A stretch of DNA of 64,000 nucleotides, from assembly GCF_016598575.1 (NCBI RefSeq), contig NZ_CP066801.1:4444501-4508500 (forward strand), written 5' to 3'. Source of the DNA: Streptomyces sp. HSG2. Lineage in GTDB: Bacteria; Actinomycetota; Actinomycetes; Streptomycetales; Streptomycetaceae. Shown here piece after piece: positions 23,810 through 32,295 of the stretch. Made by a program: the position numbers and the translations under genes. How positions within the stretch are numbered: the first letter of the stretch is position 1; the number at the start of each line of letters is the position of its first letter. The notes below the pieces were generated by a model. It made no database searches. It was not told where the DNA came from and saw only the letters and a program-made list of their open reading frames with translations.

Positions 23810-23967
23810 GGGACTCCGTCGGCCTGAGCCGCGGAGGACTCGGGCCGGCGGCCCCGGAGCGCCTCACGCGCCCGGGGCCGCCCGGCGTTCGCGGCCTTCG
23901 GTCCGCCCGCACCCTGCCCCCGCGCCCCGAGACGGCCGTGGGAATGCGGGGCCCCCGGCTGCCTGGC

Positions 23968-24165
23968 TCACCAAGTGGCTCGGACCTGGCGGATGATCCG
24001 CCTGCGCAACCTCACACGGCGACTGCCGTCCCGCAGCAGGCTCAGGCGGTACAACTCCCACTGTCCGTACTCGGCGTGGTCCGTGAGCAGGCGGGTGGTC
24101 TCCCTTCGGGACACCCCGCGCGGCAGGTGGACGTCGACAAACTCGTATTCCGGCATCCCATCCAT
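23968..24165 (-). CDS. DUF5703 family small basic protein
   Basis: A 65-residue protein, MDGMPEYEFVDVHLPRGVS onward, ending RRVRLRRRIIRQVRATW. It matches the strongly conserved actinobacterial DUF5703 family, of unknown function. The N-terminal half is neutral and the C-terminal third carries nine arginines, so nucleic acid or membrane-surface contact is conceivable. ATG 24165 or ATG 24156 (MPEYEF, the more conserved start) may be used. It is divergent from the next gene with only 38 bp between starts, so the two share a promoter region. Confidence 0.82.
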   Translation of the reverse strand: MDGMPEYEFVDVHLPRGVSRRETTRLLTDHAEYGQWELYRLSLLRDGSRRVRLRRRIIRQVRATW

Positions 24166-24190
24166 TGTGCGGGCCCGGCCCCGGTACGGA

Positions 24191-24196
24191 TAGCGT
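24191..24196 (+). promoter_or_regulatory. -10 box of a likely leaderless transcript
   Basis: TAGCGT ends 7 nt before ATG 24204, so transcription should begin at or next to the start codon. No Shine-Dalgarno is present. Confidence 0.5.
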
Positions 24197-24203
24197 CTGA
24201 GGC

Positions 24204-24911
24204 ATGTCTGATGCTGCGCAGCCCAGCGCTGCCGAGGTACGCGCCGCCGCTGAGGCGGTCAAGACCGCTCTCGACCGCCACCTGGCGGCGGTCGAGCGGC
24301 GGTCGGGGGAGGACGATCCCGCCCTCTACCAGGCGTTCAACGATTTCGCCGCGGCTGCCGAGTCGTACGACGAACTGCTCTACGAGCGCTACGACGAGGT
24401 CACGCCGTTCGAGATCCCCACGGCCGAGGAGACGCCACCGCCGTACTCGGGGCCGGAACCACACGCGCTGAGCGTGCTGCTCCGCCGCGACTACGCCGTG
24501 GTGGAACCCCGCCGACTGCTGGCACAGGCCCGTCTCGTCGAGACGGCGGAAGAGGAGGGCGACGAAGCCGAGGACGCCGAGACGGTGCACGGCGCGCTGG
24601 GGGTCCTGTTCGGAGAGTTCGAACCGGACGAGATCGCCTCCAGACACCGTGAGTTCGGCCTGGAAGAGGGGGATTCCACTCTCTGGGTGACCGCGGCGGA
24701 CGAGCCGGCCGCACACGGCTCCTGGCTGGAGGCCCCCTTCGAGGAGGTGGACGAGGAGCGAGTGATCTGCCGATTCGACGTCAGCGCCGTGTTCGACGAC
24801 GAGTTCGACGGCGAGCCCGACGCCGTGTCCCGAGACCGGGCGATCGACCGCGAGGAAGCCGGTACGGCTCTCGACGAGGACGAGCCGGATCCGTCCGACG
24901 AGGAACGCTGA
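24204..24911 (+). CDS. Acidic conserved hypothetical protein
   Basis: The 235-residue product starts MSDAAQPSAAEVRAAAEAV and is strongly acidic, with clusters such as TAEEEGDEAEDAET and a Glu/Asp-rich tail. It has no membrane or signal segment. Residues 1-75 look helical. The middle (HALSVLLRRDYAVVEPRRLL, LGVLFGEFEPDEIASRH) looks like a folded alpha/beta part conserved among Streptomyces relatives. I know of no function. It is predicted to be translated from a leaderless message. It ends before a strong shared terminator with the RecD-like gene. Confidence 0.8.
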   Translation: MSDAAQPSAAEVRAAAEAVKTALDRHLAAVERRSGEDDPALYQAFNDFAAAAESYDELLYERYDEVTPFEIPTAEETPPPYSGPEPHALSVLLRRDYAVVEPRRLLAQARLVETAEEEGDEAEDAETVHGALGVLFGEFEPDEIASRHREFGLEEGDSTLWVTAADEPAAHGSWLEAPFEEVDEERVICRFDVSAVFDDEFDGEPDAVSRDRAIDREEAGTALDEDEPDPSDEER

Positions 24912-24946
24912 GGCGCACAGGACCCGCTCCTCGTCCCCTCGGACCT

Positions 24947-24992
24947 CGCCGGGGCCCCGACCGCGCCACGCGCCACGTGCGGGGCCCCGGCG
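24947..24992. terminator. Bidirectional terminator hairpin
   Basis: A perfect 13-bp stem, CGCCGGGGCCCCG with CGGGGCCCCGGCG, and a 20-nt loop, located between two convergent genes. Confidence 0.65.
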
Positions 24993-25068
24993 AACCGTGC
25001 CGAGAGCCGCGTCGCCCGCGCCCGGGGGGTGGGCGGCGGACCCCCGCACGGCAGCGCCGCGGCCTGGG

Positions 25069-27447
25069 TCAGTTCTCGTCCACGCCGCCCCGAACGGAAG
25101 CGTGTGCGGCGAGAAGCGCAGCCAGGCGCGTCGTGCGGCGCTCCGCCGGGACCGCGGCCACGGCCTCGGGCAGGGCCCGGCCCACTCCCTGGACGACGGA
25201 GAGATGGCGTGTGGCGCGGCCGAAGGTGGTGACCGCCCATGCGCGACTCAGGGCCGGCGCCGCGTCCCCGGGCAGGACCGCCACCACCGCCGGCCACCGG
25301 CCTCCGGCCGCCTGATGAGCGGTCAGTGCCCATCCGCGGCGCACCCGGTCGGCCACCCGCTCCCGGGGGACGACCGTCTCTCCGTCGGGGTGGGACAGAC
25401 GCAGCCCTTCCGCGTCCGCCCCGGCCACGACGGCGGGCACGACCCGGCCCGCTCCGGGGGACCAGAGCACGCGGTCGCCGGGGTCGAAGCCGCCGTAGCG
25501 CCCGGGACCGGGGTTGAGACGCTCCTTCAAAGCGGCGTTGAGCGCGCGGGTGCCGGCCGGTCCGCCGTGTCCCGCCGTGACGACACGGACGTCTTCCGGT
25601 GCGAGCCCGAAGGCCCGCGGTACGGAGTCCAGGACGAGTTGCAGCGTCCGGTGGACGGCCTCCCCTCCGTCGCGCACCGGCACGACGACGACCTCCTTGC
25701 CGGGCGAGTCCACCCGGGGGAGTCCGCCCGCTCGGACGGCCGACACCAACGCGCCCAGCGGGCCGGGCTCCGGCGACGACGCGTCGATCCGGGGGCAGAT
25801 CCGCGACTCCAGCAGATCGCCGAAGACCTGGCCCGGTCCTGTCGACCGCAGACCCTGGGGGTCGCCGCTGAGCACCAGGCGGACTCCGTCCGGGAGGGAC
25901 TCCGCCAGCAGCGCCGCCGTCTCGACGTCCAGTCGGTCCGCGTCGACGACCGCCAGGAGGTCCAGGTCCAGGAAGCCGTCCGCGGTCCGACCGGGCCCCT
26001 GGCCGGCCAACAGACCCGCCAGGCCGATCACGGGCGGCGGGGGCTCCTCCGGCGCGTGCTCCACGAGAGCGGCGAACCTGACATGCCCCAGCGCCGCGGG
26101 GCTCGTGGCCCAGGCCTTCCGGCCGATTCGGCGGGCCGCGTCCAACAGCGCGGCCGGCTCCGCCAGGCCCGCCTCGCCCGAGACGTGCAGCACCAGTCCG
26201 TGGCCGGCCACCGCCCGTAGGAGCGGGCGGGCGGCTTCCACCACCGTCTCTTCCCATCGACCCTCGTCCGGGCCGAGGGGCCTCGGCGTGGCGGCGGCGA
26301 GTCGGGCCAAGGCGTCCGCCAGGCTCTCCTCGGCCAGCGCGTACCGCTCCAGGCCGATCAGGACGCGAACCGGGGGCGTGGACTCCGTCTCGGACTCCCT
26401 CCGCGCGCCCCCGACCGCTGAGAGTTCCCCCGGGTGATCCGCGGGGCCACCCTCGGGCGGGTCCCCCGGTCCCTCCAGCCCGTCCTGGAAGGCCAGCGCC
26501 TCGCCGACGGCCAGGGCGGCCCGCACGGCGGCGTCCGGCTCGGCGACGCCCAGGGCGCCCACCGCCGCGACGAGCCTGGGCAGTTCCATCGCGGTGTGTC
26601 CGGACGCGGCCGCCTCCGCCAGACGTGCCACGACGAGGGCGCGCCCGCGCCGTTCGTCGTCCGGCCGGTACTCGGGTCCGAGCAGGCCGGCGGCGAAGGC
26701 GTCGGCCTGCTCGGGTCGCACGCCGGACACGCGGAGCACCTGCCAGGGGTCCTCCCGGAGCGTGGCCGCCGCGTGCTCGCCGAGGGCGGTGGTGACGCTC
26801 GGCGCCAGCGACTCCGGCGCGCCGCCGTCGGCGAGCACGCGGCGGGTGGCGAGGAGGGCCTCCGGGGTGAGCGGGTCGGCGGGCACGGGGGTCGTCGGGC
26901 TCGTCGCGGGACGTTCGGCGGGTGCGGGGCGCGCGGGGGCGGCCTCCGAGGGCGGTGGCGCCTGACCGCTCTCGACGGCGCGGACGGCGGCCAGGAGGTC
27001 GGCGGCTCTGCCGCTGAGCTTGCCGCCGGCATCGACCGGAGCCCCCTTCTCCGCTTGGCGGCGCCGGATCCGCTCGCGTTCGACGCGCTGGGCGGCCAAC
27101 TCCGCCTCGGCCTCGGAGTCGGGTCGGGTGGCGGGGCCGTGCGAGGGCTTCGGCTCGTCCCGGTCGTCGGCCCCGGGGTGGCCGTCGTGCCCGTCGTGCC
27201 CGTCGGTCGCGGTGGGAGACGGCGCGGGTTCGGGTGTGACGACGCCTCGGGTGTCGTCCGCCGCGGTGGGGCCGCCGGTGCCGGCCGTGTCTTCCTCGGT
27301 GCCCGCCGCGCCGGTCGAGTCGTCCCGGTATCCGGCCGCTGCGCCCTCGCCGCCGTCGGCACTCCCCACGTCCGTCGGGCCCCGCCGGTTCTCCGCGTGG
27401 TCGGGGCCGTCCGTGGCGCTCTCGGCGGGGTCCGGCTCCGTGCTCAC
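25069..27447 (-). CDS. RecD-like helicase-fold protein lacking a Walker A motif
   Basis: The 792-residue protein has a disordered, acidic N-terminus (about 1-150) and helix-hairpin-helix-like repeats (about 210-300: LREDPWQVLRVSGVRPEQAD). A RecD/TraA superfamily 1 core follows. Later motifs are recognisable: LVLSGDPQGLRSTGPGQVFGDLL, the SH3-like insert FDPGDRVLWSPG, and WALTAHQAAGGRWPAVV near the end. Where a P-loop GGPGTGKT should stand (about residue 420) it reads HVSGEAGLAEPAAL, and the Walker B DExx is VVDADRLD. ATP hydrolysis is therefore doubtful. GTG 27447 overlaps the aldo/keto reductase stop (GTGA), so the two are coupled. Confidence 0.78.
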   Translation of the reverse strand: MSTEPDPAESATDGPDHAENRRGPTDVGSADGGEGAAAGYRDDSTGAAGTEEDTAGTGGPTAADDTRGVVTPEPAPSPTATDGHDGHDGHPGADDRDEPKPSHGPATRPDSEAEAELAAQRVERERIRRRQAEKGAPVDAGGKLSGRAADLLAAVRAVESGQAPPPSEAAPARPAPAERPATSPTTPVPADPLTPEALLATRRVLADGGAPESLAPSVTTALGEHAAATLREDPWQVLRVSGVRPEQADAFAAGLLGPEYRPDDERRGRALVVARLAEAAASGHTAMELPRLVAAVGALGVAEPDAAVRAALAVGEALAFQDGLEGPGDPPEGGPADHPGELSAVGGARRESETESTPPVRVLIGLERYALAEESLADALARLAAATPRPLGPDEGRWEETVVEAARPLLRAVAGHGLVLHVSGEAGLAEPAALLDAARRIGRKAWATSPAALGHVRFAALVEHAPEEPPPPVIGLAGLLAGQGPGRTADGFLDLDLLAVVDADRLDVETAALLAESLPDGVRLVLSGDPQGLRSTGPGQVFGDLLESRICPRIDASSPEPGPLGALVSAVRAGGLPRVDSPGKEVVVVPVRDGGEAVHRTLQLVLDSVPRAFGLAPEDVRVVTAGHGGPAGTRALNAALKERLNPGPGRYGGFDPGDRVLWSPGAGRVVPAVVAGADAEGLRLSHPDGETVVPRERVADRVRRGWALTAHQAAGGRWPAVVAVLPGDAAPALSRAWAVTTFGRATRHLSVVQGVGRALPEAVAAVPAERRTTRLAALLAAHASVRGGVDEN

Positions 27448-28430
27448 AGCGTGCTCCAGTCGTGGTCGGGGTAGCGGTGCACGGGCGCCGACACGTCGTC
27501 GAGGGCCCGGCTGATCTCGTCGGGCAGACTAAGCGCCTCCACCGACAGAGCCGCAGAGAGTTGCCCCGCGTTGCGCGCGCCGACGATCGGGGAGACCACT
27601 CCCGGGCGATCGCGGACCCAGGCCAGGGCGACCTGGAGGGGCGACACCGCGAGACCGTCCGCCGCGGTCGTCACCGCCTCCACGACGCGGCTCGCCGTTT
27701 CGTCCAGGTAGGGGCCGACGAACGGCGCCATGTGCGCGGAGGCTCCGCGGGAGTCCGGCGGCGCGGCGTCGCCCCGGTACTTGCCGGTGAGCACGCCGCG
27801 CCCCAGTGGTGACGCCGGGAGCAGACCCACACCCAGGTCCTGGGCGGCCGGCAACACCTCGCGCTCCGCGCCGCGCTGCAGGAGGGAGTACTCCAACTGC
27901 GTGCTCGCCAGACGGTTGCGGGTGCCCGGAGCGGCTATCTGCCAGGTCGCCGCCTTGGCCAGCTGCCAGCCGCAGAAGTTGGACACTCCGGCGTACCTGG
28001 CCCGACCGCTGTCGACGGCCAGGTCCAGGGCGTGCAATGTCTCCTCCAGCGGCGTGAGGGGGTCGTACGCGTGGACGTGCCACACGTCGACGTGGTCCGT
28101 TCCGAGTCGTGCGAGCGAGGCGTCCAGCGCCGAGAGCAGGTGGCCGCGCGAGCCGTCGAAGCGCCGGTCGGGGTCGGGGACGCTGCCCGCCTTGGTGGCG
28201 ATCACCAGTTCGCGGCGCGGGACGAGGCCGTCCAGGAGACGTCCGAGCAGGTACTCGGCCTCCCCGCCGCCGTAGACGTCCGCCGTGTCGACGAGTGTGC
28301 CGCCCGCCTCCCAGAAGGTCTTCAGCAGACTCGCGGCGTCGGCCTCCTCGATGTCCCGCCCCCAGGTCAGGGTGCCGAGACCGATGCGCGAGACCCGCAG
28401 GCCAGTTCGGCCGAGTCGTCGCTGTTCCAT
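27444..28430 (-). CDS. Aldo/keto reductase
   Basis: A 328-residue NADPH-dependent TIM-barrel oxidoreductase of the AKR superfamily, similar to YhdN/AKR11-type general stress enzymes. It shows the catalytic DTADVYGGGEAE (Asp, Tyr), the Lys in VIATKAG, the active-site His segment VDVWHVHAYDP, GVSNFCGWQLAKA, and the C-terminal cofactor segment VSPIVGARNAGQL. ATG 28430 gives MEQRRLGRTGLRVSRIGLG, the standard AKR N-terminus. In-frame codons upstream do not belong to the family. The substrate is not predictable. Confidence 0.88.
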   Translation of the reverse strand: MEQRRLGRTGLRVSRIGLGTLTWGRDIEEADAASLLKTFWEAGGTLVDTADVYGGGEAEYLLGRLLDGLVPRRELVIATKAGSVPDPDRRFDGSRGHLLSALDASLARLGTDHVDVWHVHAYDPLTPLEETLHALDLAVDSGRARYAGVSNFCGWQLAKAATWQIAAPGTRNRLASTQLEYSLLQRGAEREVLPAAQDLGVGLLPASPLGRGVLTGKYRGDAAPPDSRGASAHMAPFVGPYLDETASRVVEAVTTAADGLAVSPLQVALAWVRDRPGVVSPIVGARNAGQLSAALSVEALSLPDEISRALDDVSAPVHRYPDHDWSTL

Positions 28431-28750
28431 CAGGACCCGGCCTGGGGGCGCCCCGCTCCCGCGGGGTGAGGCGTGGCCCTTCCGGACCGCTCCGCACTGG
28501 CGCGGTCGCACGAATCCGTGCTCTTCAACTGTGCCGCCTCTCTGCCGCCTGTCCTCGGGTCCGGGCGTCCGCGACGCGGACCGGCGCCGACCCGCCGAAC
28601 CTGCCTGTTGCGCGTCGGTGGTGTCACGAACGCCGAGGTTACTGGGCCGCGAGTCGACGCGTGCGGCCTGTGGACGGAGGGCTCCCGTCGACCGTCGCCG
28701 AGTCGATTCCCCGTGTCGTCCGGCGCCTTACGCGGGGGGAGGTCGCGCGC
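28431..28750. other. Intergenic region without recognisable gene
   Basis: The region between divergent genes contains no ORF with family resemblance. Promoter elements are confined to its right end (28751-28787). Confidence 0.5.
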
Positions 28751-28787
28751 TAGGGTCGGGGCGTCAACGGACATTACTGATCGGTAA
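28751..28787 (+). promoter_or_regulatory. Promoter and operator of the F420-type oxidoreductase gene
   Basis: TAGGGT at 28751-28756 resembles a -10 box. Downstream, TTACTGATCGGTAA (28774-28787) is a 14-bp palindrome with one mismatched pair, in the position of a repressor site between start of transcription and ATG 28800. It looks like a TetR-family operator. The regulator is not in this window as far as I can tell. Confidence 0.5.
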
Positions 28788-28799
28788 GGGGATTCGGTC

Positions 28800-29855
28800 A
28801 TGCAGCTCGGCATCAACCTCGGCTACTGGGGCGCCGGAATGGACGAGGACAATCTCGCCGTGGCGCGGGAGGCCGACCGCCTCGGCTACGCCGTGTGCTG
28901 GGCCGCGGAGGCCTACGGATCGGACGCCGCCACCGTGCTGTCCTGGGTCGCGGCCCGGACCGAACGCATCGACGTCGGGTCGGCGATCTTCCAGATCCCC
29001 GCGCGGCAGCCGGCCATGACCGCGATGACCGCCGCCACGCTCGACTCGCTCTCCGGGGGGCGCTTCCGGCTCGGGCTCGGCGTGTCCGGCCCACAGGTCT
29101 CGGAGGGCTGGTACGGCGTCAAGTTCGACAAGCCCCTCGCCCGCACCCGTGAGTACGTCGAGATCGTGCGCAAGGCGATGACCCGCGAGCGGCTGTCGTA
29201 CGAGGGCGAGCACTGGACCCTCCCACTGCCCGGTGGACCCGGCAAGCCGATCAAGCTGACCGTGCATCCCCAGCGTGAGCACGTGCCGTTGTACATCGCC
29301 GCGATCGGGCCGAAGAATCTGGAGCAGACCGGAGAGATCGCGGACGGGGCGCTTCTCATCTTCCCCTCCGCCGATCACCTTGAGGAGACCGCGCTTCGGC
29401 ACCTGCGCGCCGGCCGCGCGAAGGCCGGCCTCACGCTGGACGGCTTCGACGTCTGCCCGACCCTCCCGCTGGCCCTGGGCGACGACAAGGACATCGCCGC
29501 GCTCGCCGACACCTTCCGGCCCTACACGGCGCTCTACGTCGGGGGCATGGGGAGCCGAGAGCAGAACTTCTACAACCGACTCGCCCGACGGATGGGGTAC
29601 GAGAGGGAGGCGATCGACGTCCAGGACAAGTACCTCGCGGGCGACAAGCGAGGGGCCGCCGAGGCCGTGCCCCAGGACCTGATCGATCGGACCGCCCTTC
29701 TCGGCTCCGTGGACCGGATCGCGGACCGGATGAAGGCCTACGCCGCCGCCGGCGTCACCACCCTGACGCTCGCTCCGGCCGGCTTCACCCTGGAGGAGCG
29801 GCTCGCCGCGCTGCGCGCCGGCACCGAGGCCGTGGAGCGTGCCGGCCTCGCCTGA
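28800..29855 (+). CDS. LLM-class F420-dependent oxidoreductase
   Basis: The 351-residue luciferase-like TIM barrel starts MQLGINLGYWGAG and contains FRLGLGVSGPQVSEGWYG, VPLYIAAIGPKNLEQTGEIADG and the terminal GVTTLTLAPAG segment. These are typical of F420-dependent LLM enzymes of actinobacteria, which reduce or oxidise diverse substrates with deazaflavin F420. AAGGGG precedes the ATG. It is monocistronic, with a hairpin terminator 28 bp after the stop. The substrate is unknown. Confidence 0.85.
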   Translation: MQLGINLGYWGAGMDEDNLAVAREADRLGYAVCWAAEAYGSDAATVLSWVAARTERIDVGSAIFQIPARQPAMTAMTAATLDSLSGGRFRLGLGVSGPQVSEGWYGVKFDKPLARTREYVEIVRKAMTRERLSYEGEHWTLPLPGGPGKPIKLTVHPQREHVPLYIAAIGPKNLEQTGEIADGALLIFPSADHLEETALRHLRAGRAKAGLTLDGFDVCPTLPLALGDDKDIAALADTFRPYTALYVGGMGSREQNFYNRLARRMGYEREAIDVQDKYLAGDKRGAAEAVPQDLIDRTALLGSVDRIADRMKAYAAAGVTTLTLAPAGFTLEERLAALRAGTEAVERAGLA

Positions 29856-29883
29856 GGCACCCGGTCCCGATCGACGCCTCCCC

Positions 29884-29920
29884 GGCCGTGGTGGGGGCTC
29901 GGGGCATCCCCGCCACGGCC
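29884..29920 (+). terminator. Terminator hairpin after the LLM gene
   Basis: GGCCGTGGTGGGG (29884-29896) pairs with CCCCGCCACGGCC (29908-29920), 12 of 13 positions plus one G-T. Confidence 0.6.
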
Positions 29921-30087
29921 GTCACGGGGAACAACGCACGCCGCCCCGAGGGGTTACGCCCGTGCGCGCCGTTCGCCGTCCTCCGTTCGGAGCAGCCGAC
30001 CGAGCCGCCTCTTGCCCCGGGTCCCGCTCGGCACTTGACTCTCCCGCGGAGCCGGCGTGGCGGCGCGCGCGGCGGAGAGGTGCGCGG

Positions 30088-30876
30088 ATGCTGTCGGCCA
30101 AGAGTCTGTTCCAGGAGATCCTCGACCACGACGAGGCGTTCCGGCTGTTCTGCTCCATCGCCGCGGGCGGGGAGTCCCAGGGTGGGTGGGAGAACGCCCG
30201 CATCGCCGCGCTGGTCCCGGAGGAGGAGAGTCGACTGGCGTCGAGGATCGCCCGGCACGGCGCCGACGAGGACAAGCACGGAAGGATCTTCGAGGCCCTG
30301 CTCCGGAAGCGAGGCCTCCGGCCCTGTCCGGTCCCCCCGGAGACGGACTACACCATGCTCCTGGAGCGACGCGGAATCGGTCTCGCCCACGACAGACTCC
30401 GCGAGGACCGACCGCTGACGGTCAGGGACATCGTCGTCTACCTCGCCCACAGCAGGGTCACCGAGCAACGGGCCGCCGAGCAGATGCGATTGCTGCGCCT
30501 GCACTTCGCCGCCGACCCGGACATCGGCCGTGCCGTCCGGATGATCTCCGACGACGAGGATCTGCACCTCGCCTACACCCATGAGGAACTGCTCCGTCTG
30601 GAGACCGCCGGACACGGTCCGTTCATCCGCGAGACCCTGCGGACCTGCGCGCTCGCCGAGATCCGCGTGCACCGGGACGTCGCTCTGGCCGTCATGACCC
30701 GGATGGGTCGCCTTCTGGGATGGTCCCCGGCCAAGGCGGCCTTGCTCGCCGCCGGGATCCACGCGGGCCACGTCCACGAACGGCTCGGCGGCTGGCGACG
30801 GATGGTGCGCCTGACGCCACCCGAGCGGCACGACCCTCTGGGCGGGCCCGCCCCCGCGCCCACCGAGGCCGCCTGA
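30088..30876 (+). CDS. Ferritin-like domain protein
   Basis: A 262-residue all-helical protein of the ferritin-like superfamily. The diiron-type pattern is visible as HGADEDKHGRIFEALLRKRG (ExxH in the form DEDKH) and as DDEDLHLAYTHEEL later on, with VTEQRAAEQMRLL between them. This suggests a di-metal carboxylate four-helix bundle, but ligand spacing is not that of true ferritin or Dps. ATG 30088 follows GGAGAGG by 8 nt. A role in oxidation chemistry or iron handling is inferred only from the fold. Confidence 0.75.
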   Translation: MLSAKSLFQEILDHDEAFRLFCSIAAGGESQGGWENARIAALVPEEESRLASRIARHGADEDKHGRIFEALLRKRGLRPCPVPPETDYTMLLERRGIGLAHDRLREDRPLTVRDIVVYLAHSRVTEQRAAEQMRLLRLHFAADPDIGRAVRMISDDEDLHLAYTHEELLRLETAGHGPFIRETLRTCALAEIRVHRDVALAVMTRMGRLLGWSPAKAALLAAGIHAGHVHERLGGWRRMVRLTPPERHDPLGGPAPAPTEAA

Positions 30877-30890
30877 AGGCCGTCCCCGAC

Positions 30891-30915
30891 CGGTCCGCGT
30901 CCGAGAGGCGGACCG
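30891..30915 (+). terminator. Hairpin after the ferritin-like gene
   Basis: CGGTCCGC pairs perfectly with GCGGACCG over a 9-nt loop, 15 bp past the stop. Confidence 0.45.
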
Positions 30916-30941
30916 CCCTCCGCCGCCGCCCTTCCCGCGCC

Positions 30942-30947
30942 TAGGCT
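30942..30947 (+). promoter_or_regulatory. -10 box of a likely leaderless transcript
   Basis: TAGGCT ends 6 nt before ATG 30954, with no Shine-Dalgarno between them. Confidence 0.5.
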
Positions 30948-30953
30948 GATCTC

Positions 30954-31640
30954 ATGCCCACGCTGATCCTGGTCAGGCACGGACGTTCCACAGCCAACAC
31001 CGAGGGTGTGCTCGCCGGTCGTATGCCCGGCGTCGCCCTCGACGAGCGCGGTACGGCACAGGCCGCGGCGCTCCCTGGCCGGCTGGCCGGGGTGCCGATC
31101 GCCGAGGCGGTCGTCAGCCCTCTGCCACGTTGTCGGGAGACGTTGCGCCCCCTGCTGGCCGACCGCCCGGGTCTCCGGGCGCATACGGAGGAGCGGATCA
31201 GCGAGTGCGACTACGGCGACTGGTCCGGTCGGAGACTCGCGGAACTCGCGGACGAGCCGCTGATGGAGGTGGTGCAGACACATCCGTCGTCGGCGGCGTT
31301 CCCCGGCGGGGAGTCGCTGCGCGCCATGCAGACCCGTGCCGCCGAGGCGGTCCGTGAGTGGAACGATCGAATCAGCGCCGATCACGGCGCCGCCGCGACG
31401 TATCTGATGTGTTCGCACGGGGACATCGTCAAGTCCCTGGTGGCCGACGCGCTCGGACTCCACCTCGACCTGTTCCAGCGGATCTCCGTGGAACCCGCTT
31501 CCGTCACCGTGATCCGCTACACCCGCACGAGGCCGTTCCTGGTGCGCCTCGGCGACACCGGCGACCTCGCCTCCCTGGCACCCCGCCGGGAGCCCCCCGG
31601 TGAGGCGGCCACGGTCGGAGGAGGTGCGGGCGCACCGTGA
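30954..31640 (+). CDS. Histidine phosphatase family protein (phosphomutase-like)
   Basis: A 228-residue branch-1 histidine phosphatase. The catalytic RHG motif is in LILVRHGRSTANTEG near residue 8. The second catalytic His is in YLMCSHGDIVKSLVAD near residue 150, and Arg/Glu residues in SPLPRCRETL and ISECDYGDWSG complete the pocket. It matches the MSMEG_4193-type phosphomutase family encoded next to DUF3090 and mshC in many actinobacteria. The message appears leaderless. The physiological substrate is not known. Confidence 0.86.
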   Translation: MPTLILVRHGRSTANTEGVLAGRMPGVALDERGTAQAAALPGRLAGVPIAEAVVSPLPRCRETLRPLLADRPGLRAHTEERISECDYGDWSGRRLAELADEPLMEVVQTHPSSAAFPGGESLRAMQTRAAEAVREWNDRISADHGAAATYLMCSHGDIVKSLVADALGLHLDLFQRISVEPASVTVIRYTRTRPFLVRLGDTGDLASLAPRREPPGEAATVGGGAGAP

Positions 31641-31653
31641 TCGTCGACCGCAG

Positions 31654-31659
31654 TAGGGT
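31654..31659 (+). promoter_or_regulatory. -10-like TAGGGT before the DUF3090 gene
   Basis: TAGGGT lies 45 bp upstream of GTG 31705. The same hexamer recurs before arc, pup, prcB and the LLM gene. No good -35 is seen. Confidence 0.35.
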
Positions 31660-31704
31660 GAAGCGGTTGCCCAGCCACCACCGACTCGCAAATGGAGACA
31701 GGAC

Positions 31705-32295
31705 GTGTCCCGTCAGGTGTTCCTCTACGACCAACCGGACCGCTTCGTGGTCGGCACGGTCGGACTGCCCGGGCGCCGGACGTTCTTCCTGCAGGCTTCC
31801 GCCGGCACCAGGGTGACCAGCGTGGCCCTGGAGAAGACCCAGGTCGCCGCGCTCGCCGAGCGCATGGACGAACTGCTCGACGAGGTCGTTCGCCGGAGCG
31901 GCGGCGGTGCCCCGGTGCCGGCGATGGCTCCCACCGAGGTGTCGGACACCGCTCCGCTCGATTCCCCCGTGGACGAGGAGTTCCGGGTCGGGACCATGGC
32001 TCTGGCCTGGGACGGCGACGAGGAGCGCATGATCGTCGAGGCGCAGGCCCTCGTGGAACTGGACGCGGAGTCCGAGGAGGATCTGGCCGAGGCCGAGGAG
32101 CGGCTCCTGCAGGACGAGGAGAACGGGCCCCCCATGCTGCGGGTGCGGCTCACCGGCGCGCAGGCCCGGGCCTTCGCCAAGCGCGCCCTGGACGTCGTCA
32201 ACGCCGGGAGGCCGCCGTGTCCGCTGTGCAGCCTTCCGCTCGATCCGGAGGGACACGTATGCCCGCGCCAGAACGGATACCGCCGGGAAGCGTGA
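31705..32295 (+). CDS. DUF3090 family protein
   Basis: The 196-residue product begins MSRQVFLYDQPDRFVVGTVG and matches DUF3090, a family nearly confined to actinobacteria and of unknown function. The C-terminus CPLCSLPLDPEGHVCPRQNGY forms a zinc-ribbon-like site (C-x2-C...H-x-C). The middle (EEFRVGTMALAWDGDEERMIVEAQA) is a beta-rich conserved core. GTG 31705 follows GGAGACAGGA. The next gene begins inside its last 37 nt, so the two are translationally coupled, consistent with a joint function with the SCO1664-like kinase. Confidence 0.86.
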   Translation: MSRQVFLYDQPDRFVVGTVGLPGRRTFFLQASAGTRVTSVALEKTQVAALAERMDELLDEVVRRSGGGAPVPAMAPTEVSDTAPLDSPVDEEFRVGTMALAWDGDEERMIVEAQALVELDAESEEDLAEAEERLLQDEENGPPMLRVRLTGAQARAFAKRALDVVNAGRPPCPLCSLPLDPEGHVCPRQNGYRREA

